In this document: one piece after another, positions 50,675 to 59,080 of the stretch | How the letters are laid out: every line of letters starts with the position of its first letter | Numbering within the stretch: position 1 is the stretch's first letter | NCBI RefSeq assembly: GCF_013033355.1 | Contig: NZ_WQDY01000001.1 | Span: 124,001 to 188,000, forward strand | DNA from: Ruegeria lacuscaerulensis | GTDB lineage: Bacteria > Pseudomonadota > Alphaproteobacteria > Rhodobacterales > Rhodobacteraceae | Length of the DNA: 64,000 nt | Reading direction: 5' to 3' | Position numbers and translations under genes: made by a program | The notes under the pieces: generated by a model | Databases searched by the model: none | Seen by the model: the letters and a program-made list of their open reading frames with translations, nothing else | Told to the model about the DNA's origin: nothing

Positions 50675-52123
50675 ATGACGGATATACGCCCGGTTGGATA
50701 TGTGATTGGCCTGTTGGTCGCCATTCTTGGGGCGACCATGGTGCTGCCTTTGATCGCGGACCTGATTGAAGGGCGCGACGAATGGCATGTTTTCCTTGAA
50801 AGTGGGATCATTACGGTCCTGACCGGCGTTATTCTGGCGATGAGCTGCTCGAACGGTGTGGGCGAAGGTCTGACGATCCGTCAGACCTTTTTGCTGACAA
50901 CAGGGGTTTGGGTCGCGCTGCCGTTCTTTGGTGCCATCCCATTTTTGTTTGGGGCGACCGAGCTTCGTTTCGTCGATGCTTATTTTGAGGCGATGTCGGG
51001 GCTGACGACCACCGGTTCGACCGTGATCACGGGGTTGGATGCTCTGCCGCAGGGATTGCTTTTGTGGCGCGGCGTCCTGCAATGGCTGGGTGGCATCGGG
51101 ATTATCGTTGTGGCTATGGTGTTTTTGCCCGAGCTCCGGGTGGGCGGGATGCAGATTTTCCGCTCGGAAGGGTTTGAGACCATGGGGAAAATCCTGCCGC
51201 GCGCGCAGGAAATCGCAGGGCAGATATCACTGATTTATGTGTTTCTGACCTTTGTCTGCGTTTTGGTCTACGCCGGTTTTGGAATGAGCTTTTTTGACGC
51301 CGTTGTGCATTCGATGACAACGATCGCAACTGGCGGGTTCTCGAACTATGATGCGTCCTTTGCAACGTTTTCCGGGCCCACCGAATATGCAGCATCGGTA
51401 TTCATGATTTTGGCAGCGCTGCCGTTTGTGCGCTACGTCCAGCTGGCGAACGGCAATACAAGCTCATTATGGAAAGACAGCCAGATCCGCACGTTTCTAG
51501 CGACCATTCTGGTGCTGGTCGCCGTGATGACGGTCTTTCTGCTTTTGGTCTTTCCGCATCATTGGGAACAGGCATTTCGCGAGTCCTTGTTCAACATCAC
51601 CTCCATTATCTCGGGAACCGGATACGCCAGCGTCAACTACATGACATGGGGCAGCTTTCCGGTGATGGTGTTCTTTCTGATCGGTCTGATCGGGGGGTGT
51701 GCGGGTTCGACAGCCTGTTCGATCAAAGTCTTCCGCTATCAGTTGCTATTTGCATCCATCAAAACGCAGATTCGTCGGATCCGGTCTCCGCACGGAGTCT
51801 TTATGCCTTTATATGATGGGCGCCCCATCAGTACGGATGTTCTGACCTCGGTCATGAGCTTTTTCATGTTCTTTGTGCTGTCGATGGGCGTTCTGGCTTG
51901 GGCTTTGGCGCTGACGGGTCTGGACTTTATCACCTCTGTCTCGGGCGCGGCGACGGCGTTAGCCAATGTAGGGCCGGGGCTTGGCGATCAGATCGGCCCG
52001 GCGGGCAATTTCGCGGGGCTGAGCGATACGGCCAAGTGGCTGCTGTCCATCGGGATGTTGGTTGGGCGGCTTGAGCTGCTGGCCGTCTACGCTCTGTTCA
52101 CTGTTCAATTCTGGAGAAGCTGA
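50675..52123 (+). CDS. trkH: TrkH-family potassium uptake protein
   Basis: 482 aa, polytopic. Selectivity-filter-like P-loops: MSGLTTTGSTVITGL, MTTIATGGFSNYD, ISGTGYASVNY and ALANVGPGLG; IGGCAGSTACSIKVFR is the conserved TrkH segment. It moves potassium together with the TrkA NAD-binding subunit, which is not in the window. Its stop overlaps the ATG of the ThDP-enzyme gene by one base (TGATG), so the two unrelated genes are coupled. Confidence 0.95.
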   Translation: MTDIRPVGYVIGLLVAILGATMVLPLIADLIEGRDEWHVFLESGIITVLTGVILAMSCSNGVGEGLTIRQTFLLTTGVWVALPFFGAIPFLFGATELRFVDAYFEAMSGLTTTGSTVITGLDALPQGLLLWRGVLQWLGGIGIIVVAMVFLPELRVGGMQIFRSEGFETMGKILPRAQEIAGQISLIYVFLTFVCVLVYAGFGMSFFDAVVHSMTTIATGGFSNYDASFATFSGPTEYAASVFMILAALPFVRYVQLANGNTSSLWKDSQIRTFLATILVLVAVMTVFLLLVFPHHWEQAFRESLFNITSIISGTGYASVNYMTWGSFPVMVFFLIGLIGGCAGSTACSIKVFRYQLLFASIKTQIRRIRSPHGVFMPLYDGRPISTDVLTSVMSFFMFFVLSMGVLAWALALTGLDFITSVSGAATALANVGPGLGDQIGPAGNFAGLSDTAKWLLSIGMLVGRLELLAVYALFTVQFWRS

Positions 52124-53697
52124 TGAAAAGACCCCTCGGCGCGCAAATCTCGCATATGCTTCGGGATCGAGGTGTGGATGTGATTTTTGGCATTCCCGGT
52201 GTGCACAACCAGGAAATGTATCGTGGGATCGAAGAAGCAGGTATCACCCATGTTCTAGCCCGGCACGAACAAGGGGCCGGGTTCATGGCCGACGGCTATG
52301 CGCGGGCAACTGGCAAGCCGGGGGTGGCCTATGTGATTACCGGGCCGGGCCTATGCAACATCATGACACCGATGGGGCAGGGATATTCGGATTCGGTGCC
52401 GATGCTGGTTCTGTCCTCATGTCTGGACGAGACCGAGGCGTCAAAGGGCCAGTTGCATCAGATGAAGGACCAGCGTGGGGCCGCCGATACGGTTGCGGAT
52501 TGGTCGGTGCAGGCAAATTCGGCCCAAGCCGCTTACGGGCTGGTCGAGCGCGCCTTTGAGGAATTCGAACTGTCGCGCCCGCGTCCCAAGCATATTCAGG
52601 TGCCGATCAAGCAGCTTGAGGCCGAAGCAGATCCGGCCCCGTTTCCCAACCAACCGGGGCTGCGCACCAAAGCCGCGCCGCCGGACGTCGCGTCGGTTAT
52701 GTCGATGCTGAATATCGCCCGCAGGCCCTTGTTCATCCTTGGGGGCGGGACGCGGTCCAACCTGTGGCGGCAGATCCTGACCCAACTGGGGGCAGCCTGT
52801 TTCACCACCTATGCGGGGCGTGGCATGGCCGGGTTGAACTATGCGCTTGATTTTGGTGCCTATCTGCCCCGAACCAGCAGCGCAGAGGTCATTGCCTCGG
52901 CCGATCTGGTTGTCGTGGTTGGGGCCGAGCTGGGCGAGGTCGATCTGTGGCGCGACGATCTGGGGCATTCTGGCAGTCTAGTGCGCGTCGACCTTGACCC
53001 TGCTGTCTTGTCCGACCGCCAACGGGCGGCGGTTAAGTTGCAAGTGGACGGGGAAAGTTTTGCTCACGCACTTTGGGCCGCAATCGACCATGTGAAACCA
53101 GCAACCGGCTGGACCGAAGACGAGGTCGCCCAAGCCCGCGCGAAATGGCGGATCGAAGTGGACGCCGAACGCCCCGGCATTGTCCCCGTGCTGGACGCGC
53201 TGCGCGAGGCAATGCCGGCAGAGACAATGATCTATTCGGACATGACCCAGCTTGCCTATGTGGGCAAAGAGGTCTGGGATATGACCTTCCCTTACCACTG
53301 GCACCATCCCACCGGGTTTGGGACGCTGGGCTATGCCCTTCCCGCCGGGATCGGAGGCGCAGTGGCGCGGCGCGGCAAACCTACGGCGGTAATCGCAGGA
53401 GATTACGGGTTTCATTACACGATGATGGAGCTGGGCGTTGCAGTCGAACTTGGCCTGTGTCTTCCCATTATCCTTTGGGACAATGGCAAGCTGAGAGAAA
53501 TCGAAGACAGCATGGTTCGCACTCAGATCGCGCCGAACGCGGTTGTGGCACGGAACCCCGACTTTTGCAAGCTGACCGAAGCCTTCGGTGCCCGGTCCGC
53601 AGAGCCAGTCAGTCTTGAAGACATGCAGGCTGCCGTCCGCGCTGCTTTTGATGCGCAAGGCCCTACGCTGATCCGGATCACGCCAGATATTTTGTAA
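52123..53697 (+). CDS. ThDP-dependent enzyme, AruI-like 2-ketoarginine decarboxylase/acetolactate synthase family
   Basis: 524 aa. VIFGIPGVHNQEMYRGIEEAGITHVLARHEQGAGFMADGYARATGKPGVAYVITGPG includes the ThDP catalytic Glu (ARHEQGA). The C-terminal ThDP motif is AGDYGFHYTMMELGVAVELGLCLPIILWDN (GDG-x-NN variant G-D-Y-G-...-D-N). The tight resemblance is to AruI-type 5-guanidino-2-oxopentanoate decarboxylases of the arginine transaminase route rather than IlvB. No other arginine gene is close by. A hairpin follows the stop. Confidence 0.85.
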   Translation: MKRPLGAQISHMLRDRGVDVIFGIPGVHNQEMYRGIEEAGITHVLARHEQGAGFMADGYARATGKPGVAYVITGPGLCNIMTPMGQGYSDSVPMLVLSSCLDETEASKGQLHQMKDQRGAADTVADWSVQANSAQAAYGLVERAFEEFELSRPRPKHIQVPIKQLEAEADPAPFPNQPGLRTKAAPPDVASVMSMLNIARRPLFILGGGTRSNLWRQILTQLGAACFTTYAGRGMAGLNYALDFGAYLPRTSSAEVIASADLVVVVGAELGEVDLWRDDLGHSGSLVRVDLDPAVLSDRQRAAVKLQVDGESFAHALWAAIDHVKPATGWTEDEVAQARAKWRIEVDAERPGIVPVLDALREAMPAETMIYSDMTQLAYVGKEVWDMTFPYHWHHPTGFGTLGYALPAGIGGAVARRGKPTAVIAGDYGFHYTMMELGVAVELGLCLPIILWDNGKLREIEDSMVRTQIAPNAVVARNPDFCKLTEAFGARSAEPVSLEDMQAAVRAAFDAQGPTLIRITPDIL

Positions 53698-53700
53698 CTA

Positions 53701-53730
53701 AAAACGCCGCTCCTAAAGGCGGCGTTGAAT
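53701..53730 (-). terminator. Intrinsic terminator shared by convergent genes
   Basis: AACGCCGC (53703-53710), 8-nt loop, GCGGCGTT (53719-53726). On the minus strand it runs into TTTTT, so it terminates the pseudoprotease gene; on the plus strand it lies 5 bp after the ThDP-enzyme stop but has only a poor T-run. Confidence 0.85.
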
Positions 53731-53744
53731 TGATTGAGGCGGGA

Positions 53745-55478
53745 TCAGTCCCAACACTGGACCAGCACCGTCATTCCGGTTGCCCGACGGTTCAGCTCGT
53801 TAGGTGTGATCTGAGAGGACGGTTGACCGGATACGCCGGATACGCCTGCTTTGTCCAAAATCTGGTTCAGGCTGGATACCGTCGCCGCCAGACTGACCGA
53901 AGCGGGCAGGGTGCGACCGTCGGATGGGGTCGGCAACAACATACCAACCACTTGACCGTTCCCGTCGAATACAGGGCCTCCGGCGTCACCGGGCTGAGCC
54001 GCGAGGGCTAGGCGCTTCACGCCTTCTTCCCCGTTCAGCCCGCGCACATCGGCGATCTGGCCGTAAGTCAGCGTGGGCGCGCCCAATGCGCCTTGGTATG
54101 AAAAGCCGGACACTGCTACTTCAGCCTGAATACGGGGGGCGTTTGCGCTGAATTCAGCAACGCTTAGCGGGGCCAATGCGCTGCGCGGTTGCAGAACTGC
54201 GATACCTAGGTCGGAATCCCGCCAGGCGACCTGAAGTTCCTGATCTCCGTCCAGCGTCACGCGGGCGCAGCTGTCTGCCGCCTCGGCCACAGTAAGTACG
54301 GTGCCATTAGTGTCGGCAAAGAACCCGGACCGTGACAGGCGAGGCTTGCGTATCTGAAGGCCAGACACAAGATCGATCCGCTGTTCAGCATCTGCGCCAG
54401 CCGCGGCGTCGAGAACGGCGTTGTTCGTTGCAAAGCTGGCTTTCATCGCGTCCAGTACCCGCATCCGCCGGGCATCATCTCCATCAGGCCAAACCAGCGT
54501 GAAGCCCTTGATCTGCCCATTGTCCAGACGCGCCTCGGTATAGGAAACGACATCGTTTCCACGTCCTTCAAGGGTAAATCTATTGCCACTTAGTTGACGC
54601 GGCCCTTCCAATGGGACGATCTCTAGCGATTGCATGACTTCGTACAAAGCGCGCAGCGTGTTCTTGTCGCCGGTCTGGCTGATCAGCAGCGCCTTTGCGC
54701 CCAGATCGGTACTGTTCGTGAAATGCACGAATGGCGCCTCGTAGCGGTCAAACGAGACCACGCCCAACGGCAGATCCAGATCGATCCCCGCCTTCATATC
54801 CGAATGGCGTGCCATCCCGACGTTGATCAAAGGTGCGTTATAGGCGTCCAACAGGGCTGCGCGCTGTGCCGTGGTTAGAACGCCCGTCGCCTCGAAACCA
54901 TTGAAACGCTGCCAATCGGCCATCGAACGCCGGGTGCCTTGCCCGAATGCGCCGTCGATTGTTGCGTTGTAGAAACCGGCGGCTTGCAAAGCGGTCTGCA
55001 GATTCCTGCGTTCCTGAGCCGTCAGACGGCGCTCTGATTGCAATGCCTGAGACCGTGTTTCGTCCGAGGCTTGCGGTGTCAGCCCGGCAACGGGCTGATC
55101 GGGCTGTTGTTCGACTGGTGGCGCTACAGTTTCCGGTTCTGACAGGGCCGCATCGGTGGGCCAGAACTGCTGCCCCAGAATGTTGGAGAACGTGATGTAG
55201 CTGTCCGCGGGGATTTGCCCTTCGGACCGGTAAACATTCAGAACCTGTTCGGCATCGCCGCGTAAATAAGGACCAATAACAATGGCATACCATCCAGAGT
55301 TCAAGCGAAAGCCGTTCACATCAGGTAATACTTCTGCGTACGCCCGCGCGCGCTCTTGTGCTGCGGCCAAAGTCGGGCGGGCTTCAACCTGAACCCAGAC
55401 CCCAGTGTCTTGTTGCGCGTATGAGGCGCGAAGGCCGAAGAGAATTAGAAACAGAATTGCCGTAAATATGCGTGTCAT
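53745..55478 (-). CDS. Secreted SPOR/PG-binding/trypsin-fold protein, predicted inactive protease
   Basis: 577 aa from the ATG at 55478; an earlier in-frame start at 55544 lacks a signal. Signal MTRIFTAILFLILFGLRASYA cleaved before QQ. A SPOR-like section (residues 27-85, WYAIVIGPY), a peptidoglycan-binding 1 domain (150-212, LQTALQAAGFYNATIDGAFGQGTRRSMADWQ) and a C-terminal trypsin-like fold (about 380-545). In the fold the usual T-N-A-H-V-V is T-V-A-E-A-A (Glu399 at the His site) and G-N-S-G-G-P is G-D-A-G-G-P (Ala499 at the Ser site); the Asp position (DSDLGIAVL) is kept. So it is predicted to bind peptides or cell wall rather than cut. It is convergent with the ThDP-enzyme gene. Confidence 0.85.
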   Translation of the reverse strand: MTRIFTAILFLILFGLRASYAQQDTGVWVQVEARPTLAAAQERARAYAEVLPDVNGFRLNSGWYAIVIGPYLRGDAEQVLNVYRSEGQIPADSYITFSNILGQQFWPTDAALSEPETVAPPVEQQPDQPVAGLTPQASDETRSQALQSERRLTAQERRNLQTALQAAGFYNATIDGAFGQGTRRSMADWQRFNGFEATGVLTTAQRAALLDAYNAPLINVGMARHSDMKAGIDLDLPLGVVSFDRYEAPFVHFTNSTDLGAKALLISQTGDKNTLRALYEVMQSLEIVPLEGPRQLSGNRFTLEGRGNDVVSYTEARLDNGQIKGFTLVWPDGDDARRMRVLDAMKASFATNNAVLDAAAGADAEQRIDLVSGLQIRKPRLSRSGFFADTNGTVLTVAEAADSCARVTLDGDQELQVAWRDSDLGIAVLQPRSALAPLSVAEFSANAPRIQAEVAVSGFSYQGALGAPTLTYGQIADVRGLNGEEGVKRLALAAQPGDAGGPVFDGNGQVVGMLLPTPSDGRTLPASVSLAATVSSLNQILDKAGVSGVSGQPSSQITPNELNRRATGMTVLVQCWD

Positions 55479-55681
55479 TGTCTGCCCATGTCCGCAGTGT
55501 TTTTCTGCGCCGCAGACTACGCGATCAGGGGTGTGGATTGCCATGCCCCGAATACGGGGAATTTACAGTGTGGCTGCTCAGTGACAGGCGAGACCACTTG
55601 TGCCGTTGACGCCCCCCGGCCCCTTGCATAGGAAAGGAAAAACCCACCGGAACCGGCGCCCAAGCGTCCAAAGGGAATGTC

Positions 55682-56611
55682 ATGACCGATCAGTCCAGTA
55701 CACCTCGTTCTTTTCAAGAGATTATTCTGCGGCTTCAGACCTATTGGGCCTCGAAAGGCTGCGCGATCCTGCAGCCCTACGATATGGAGGTCGGTGCCGG
55801 CACCTTCCATCCGGCGACCACATTGCGCGCCTTGGGGTCCAAAGCTTGGGCAGCGGCCTACGTTCAACCTTCGCGCCGCCCGACCGACGGGCGATATGGA
55901 GAGAACCCCAATCGATTGCAGCACTACTATCAGTATCAGGTGTTGATCAAACCTAGCCCACCGGACCTGCAAGAGCTGTATCTGGGTTCGCTTGAGGCGA
56001 TCGGTATCGACATGGAGCTGCACGACATCCGTTTTGTCGAGGATGACTGGGAAAGTCCCACCCTTGGGGCCTGGGGTCTGGGCTGGGAGGTTTGGTGCGA
56101 CGGTATGGAAGTCAGCCAGTTCACCTATTTCCAACAGGTCGGCGGCCACGATTGCGCGCCTGTCTCGGGTGAGCTGACCTATGGGTTGGAGCGTCTGGCA
56201 ATGTATGTGTTGGGCATCGACCATGTAATGGACATGCCCTTCAACGACCCTCAATCGCCCAGCCCGTTGAAATATGGCGATATCTTCAAACAGACCGAGG
56301 AAGAATACGCCCGCTGGAATTTTGACGTGGCCAACACCGAGGTCCTGCTGCGCCACTTTGAAGAGGCCGAGGCAGAATGCGCCACTATTCTGGCGCAAGA
56401 GCATGATGATCCAAAGACGGGCAAGCGCATCGTGATGGCGCATCCGGCTTATGATCAGTGCATCAAGGCCAGCCATATCTTCAACCTGTTGGACGCGCGT
56501 GGGGTGATTTCGGTCACCGAACGGCAGGCCTATATCGGGCGGGTGCGAGCGTTGGCCAAGCAATGCGCCGATGCGTTTGTCATGACCGAGGCTGCCGGGT
56601 ACGAGGCTTGA
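55682..56611 (+). CDS. glyQ: Glycyl-tRNA synthetase alpha subunit
   Basis: 309 aa. [43 protein letters not shown] and [35 protein letters not shown] are the class II motifs of the bacterial alpha2beta2 enzyme; [15 protein letters not shown] segment is [16 protein letters not shown]. The alpha subunit holds the Gly-AMP active site. RBS AAAGGGAATG before the ATG. glyS lies 2.5 kb downstream, separated by marC (other strand), a DUF6446-type gene and gltS. Confidence 0.97.
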   Translation: MTDQSSTPRSFQEIILRLQTYWASKGCAILQPYDMEVGAGTFHPATTLRALGSKAWAAAYVQPSRRPTDGRYGENPNRLQHYYQYQVLIKPSPPDLQELYLGSLEAIGIDMELHDIRFVEDDWESPTLGAWGLGWEVWCDGMEVSQFTYFQQVGGHDCAPVSGELTYGLERLAMYVLGIDHVMDMPFNDPQSPSPLKYGDIFKQTEEEYARWNFDVANTEVLLRHFEEAEAECATILAQEHDDPKTGKRIVMAHPAYDQCIKASHIFNLLDARGVISVTERQAYIGRVRALAKQCADAFVMTEAAGYEA

Positions 56612-56619
56612 TGGCCAGA

Positions 56620-57252
56620 TCACGCCAATCCGGGCAGCAAAACCTTGAGGCCATCGGCGATCATGCTGATGGCGATGGCCGACAGGATCATGCCCATGAA
56701 GCGGCTCATAATAACGCGCGCGTTTGCGGACAAGCGTTTGGCCAGCGCCGATGCGTTCCAGAAGGTAACGAACAGCAACAGCAGGACGACCAGAAATACG
56801 CCTGCATAAAGCATCGCATCCACTGGTTTGGTGATGTGATGAGCGTAGAGGATCAAAGTCGTGATCGTGCCCGGACCGACCAGAATGGGAAAGGCCAGCG
56901 GATAGAACGCTACGGTGTCGGGTTCGGGGTAGGACTGTTTTTCATCCTCGGTCCCATGATGGGTCGTGCTTTGGTTGCCGCTCAGCATGTTGAGGCCGAT
57001 CATCAGAACGACCAGCCCACCCGCGACACGCAGGTCGTCGACCGAAATGCCAAACAACCCCAACGCCTGATTGCCGATGGCTGCAAAGGCGCCACCAAGG
57101 ATCAGGCAATAGACCGTCACTTTCGCGGCCACCTTACGCTGATCGGCGGGGGACAACCCTTCGGTCACACTGAGGAAAACGGGCAGGTTGGTGATCGGGT
57201 TCATGATCGCGAACAAAGCGCCGAAGAATCCGACGGTAAGGGTGGAGTCCAT
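56620..57252 (-). CDS. MarC-family integral membrane protein
   Basis: 210 aa, six membrane segments. GFFGALFAIMNPITNLPVFLSVTEG and FPILVGPGTITTLILYAHH are MarC/UPF0056 signatures. It was once linked to multiple antibiotic resistance, which is no longer accepted; the function is unknown. It is on the opposite strand inside the glyQ-glyS interval, 8 bp convergent with glyQ. Confidence 0.93.
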   Translation of the reverse strand: MDSTLTVGFFGALFAIMNPITNLPVFLSVTEGLSPADQRKVAAKVTVYCLILGGAFAAIGNQALGLFGISVDDLRVAGGLVVLMIGLNMLSGNQSTTHHGTEDEKQSYPEPDTVAFYPLAFPILVGPGTITTLILYAHHITKPVDAMLYAGVFLVVLLLLFVTFWNASALAKRLSANARVIMSRFMGMILSAIAISMIADGLKVLLPGLA

Positions 57253-57330
57253 TCGATAAGCCTCGTATCAACCTGTTACGTGCCGGACCCTGTCCGATTT
57301 CCCGCGCATTTGAAAGGGGTTGCGTAAACA

Positions 57331-57852
57331 ATGACCGGAAAACTGCTTGCTCTTCTGTTGCTTGGCTCGGCTGTTTTGGCCGGTGTGGGAATGTATTATC
57401 TGCAGGTCTATGGGTTTTACTACACGGTCGAACCGCAGCCGGGGCGGGATGTCAATCTGGTGGTCGTTGAGACCGATCAGCCAGAACCGATCACCTATTC
57501 TGCGTTTCAGGCAATTGATGCCAATAGCTCTCCGATCCGGTATCGAGCGTGTTTTGAAACCGATCTGAGCTTGGACCAGTTGTCAGGCTTCGTGGCGTTG
57601 GACAATGCCGAACCGTTGACCGCGCCAGGATGGTTCGACTGCTACAATGCCGTTGCCATCGCGGATGCGTTGAAGACCGGGCAGGCACAGGCATTCATGG
57701 GGCAAAAGAACATTCACTATGGCGTCGATCGTATCGTTGCAGTCACACAAGACGGCAAGGGCTATGTTTGGCACGCGCTGAACAATTGCGGTGAAAAAGC
57801 CTATGACGGAACGGTCGTAGGCGAGGAATGCCCGCCGCGCCCGCAGGAATGA
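57331..57852 (+). CDS. DUF6446-like secreted or anchored protein
   Basis: 173 aa. N-terminal hydrophobic anchor LLALLLLGSAVLAGVGMYYLQVYGFYY, then a periplasmic part: AFQAIDANSSPIRYRACFETDLSLDQLSGF, DNAEPLTAPGWFDCYNAVAIADALKTGQAQAFMGQKNIHYGVDRIVAVTQDGKGYVWHALNNCGEKAYDGTVVGEECP, with four Cys outside the membrane. I recognise it as the small Rhodobacterales protein usually found between glyQ and glyS (I believe DUF6446). Function unknown. It is 4 bp before gltS. Confidence 0.82.
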   Translation: MTGKLLALLLLGSAVLAGVGMYYLQVYGFYYTVEPQPGRDVNLVVVETDQPEPITYSAFQAIDANSSPIRYRACFETDLSLDQLSGFVALDNAEPLTAPGWFDCYNAVAIADALKTGQAQAFMGQKNIHYGVDRIVAVTQDGKGYVWHALNNCGEKAYDGTVVGEECPPRPQE

Positions 57853-57856
57853 AGCA

Positions 57857-59071
57857 ATGATCCAGCAAATGTTGCAAGTTCCCGACTTTCTGACAGCTAC
57901 GATGGGGTTTGCCGTTTATTTGGTCGGGGCCGAGATCAACGCCCGTGTCGAGGTGTTGCGGCAGTTCAACATCCCCGAGCCCGTGACCGGAGGGTTGCTG
58001 GCCTCGGTCTTTCTGTTGGCGCTGTATCTGGTCTTCGGCATCGAGATGTCGTTTGGACTGGCTGCGCGCGATTTCCTGTTGGTTGTATTCTTTGCCGGAA
58101 TTGGGCTGAACGCCAGACTTTCTGATTTAGTTGCTGGTGGTAAGCCGCTGTTTTTGCTTTTGATCCTGACGCTGATCACAATAGTTCTGCAAAACGGAAT
58201 CGGCGCTGTTGGCGCAGCGATCTTCGGTTATCCGGTACAGGCCGGGGTCTTGTTCGGGTCGGCAGCATTGATTGGCGGGCATGGGACTGCCATTGCCTGG
58301 GCACCCGAGGTTGGCGCAGTGACCGGTCTGGAAGGTGCAACTGAACTGGGTGTTGCCGTGGCAACTCTGGGTCTTGTTCTGGCAGCTTTGGTCGGCGGTC
58401 CGATCGCGCGATTTCTGGTCGAAGGCAAGAACCTGACACCAGAACGTCCCGACGAAGAACATACGGTCGGTTTGCCCGACAAACCCACCGAGGCAGAGGC
58501 AAAGGTGGACCACCTAACCATCATGCGGGTGATGCTGTATCTGAACATCGCGATCGTTGCGGGGTACTTCCTGCACCAGGCGATCAGCGCGGCGGGGCTC
58601 AAGCTGCCGTTGTTCGTCCCTTGTCTGATCATGGGTATCGTCATTGCCAACTTACGCTCGGCGCTGTTTCCAAACGCGCAACCTGTTGCGCGTACGCCTT
58701 CGCTTGCTTTGCTTTCGGAATTCTCGCTGGGTGCGTTTCTGGCAATGTCATTGATGAGCCTGCAGCTATGGACGATCGCTGAGCTGGGGCTTGCGATTGT
58801 GGTGATCATGACGGCGCAGACGCTGCTGGCCGTTGTGTTTGTAATCTGGGTGCTGTTTCCGGTCATGGGTGGCAACTACCGGGCCGCTGTTCTGGCCGCC
58901 GGGTTCGGCGGGTTTGCCTTGGGTGCAACTCCCACCGCTATCGCGAATATGACCGCTGTCACCAAGCGATATGGCCCTTCGCCTATTGCCTTTATCGTGT
59001 TGCCCCTTGTATCCGCCTTCTTTGTGGATATTGCCAATGCCATCGTCATCCAGACGATCGTGAACTTCTAA
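57857..59071 (+). CDS. gltS: Sodium/glutamate symporter
   Basis: 404 aa, about ten to twelve membrane helices in two inverted repeats. GGLLASVFLLALYLVFGIEMSFGLAARDFLLVVFFAGIGLNARLSDL and IGGHGTAIAWAPEV are GltS signatures; the second half has EFSLGAFLAMSLMSLQLWTIAELG and FGGFALGATPTAIANMTAVTKRYGPSPIAFIVLPLVSAFFVDIANA. It imports glutamate with Na+. It ends 9 bp before glyS and is likely co-transcribed. Confidence 0.94.
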   Translation: MIQQMLQVPDFLTATMGFAVYLVGAEINARVEVLRQFNIPEPVTGGLLASVFLLALYLVFGIEMSFGLAARDFLLVVFFAGIGLNARLSDLVAGGKPLFLLLILTLITIVLQNGIGAVGAAIFGYPVQAGVLFGSAALIGGHGTAIAWAPEVGAVTGLEGATELGVAVATLGLVLAALVGGPIARFLVEGKNLTPERPDEEHTVGLPDKPTEAEAKVDHLTIMRVMLYLNIAIVAGYFLHQAISAAGLKLPLFVPCLIMGIVIANLRSALFPNAQPVARTPSLALLSEFSLGAFLAMSLMSLQLWTIAELGLAIVVIMTAQTLLAVVFVIWVLFPVMGGNYRAAVLAAGFGGFALGATPTAIANMTAVTKRYGPSPIAFIVLPLVSAFFVDIANAIVIQTIVNF

Positions 59072-59080
59072 GGACCGACC

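Noticed and set aside
55545..55681. T-box leader before glyQ
   Set aside because: No T-box sequence (TGGNACCGCG) or specifier loop is seen; T-boxes are not expected in alphaproteobacteria.
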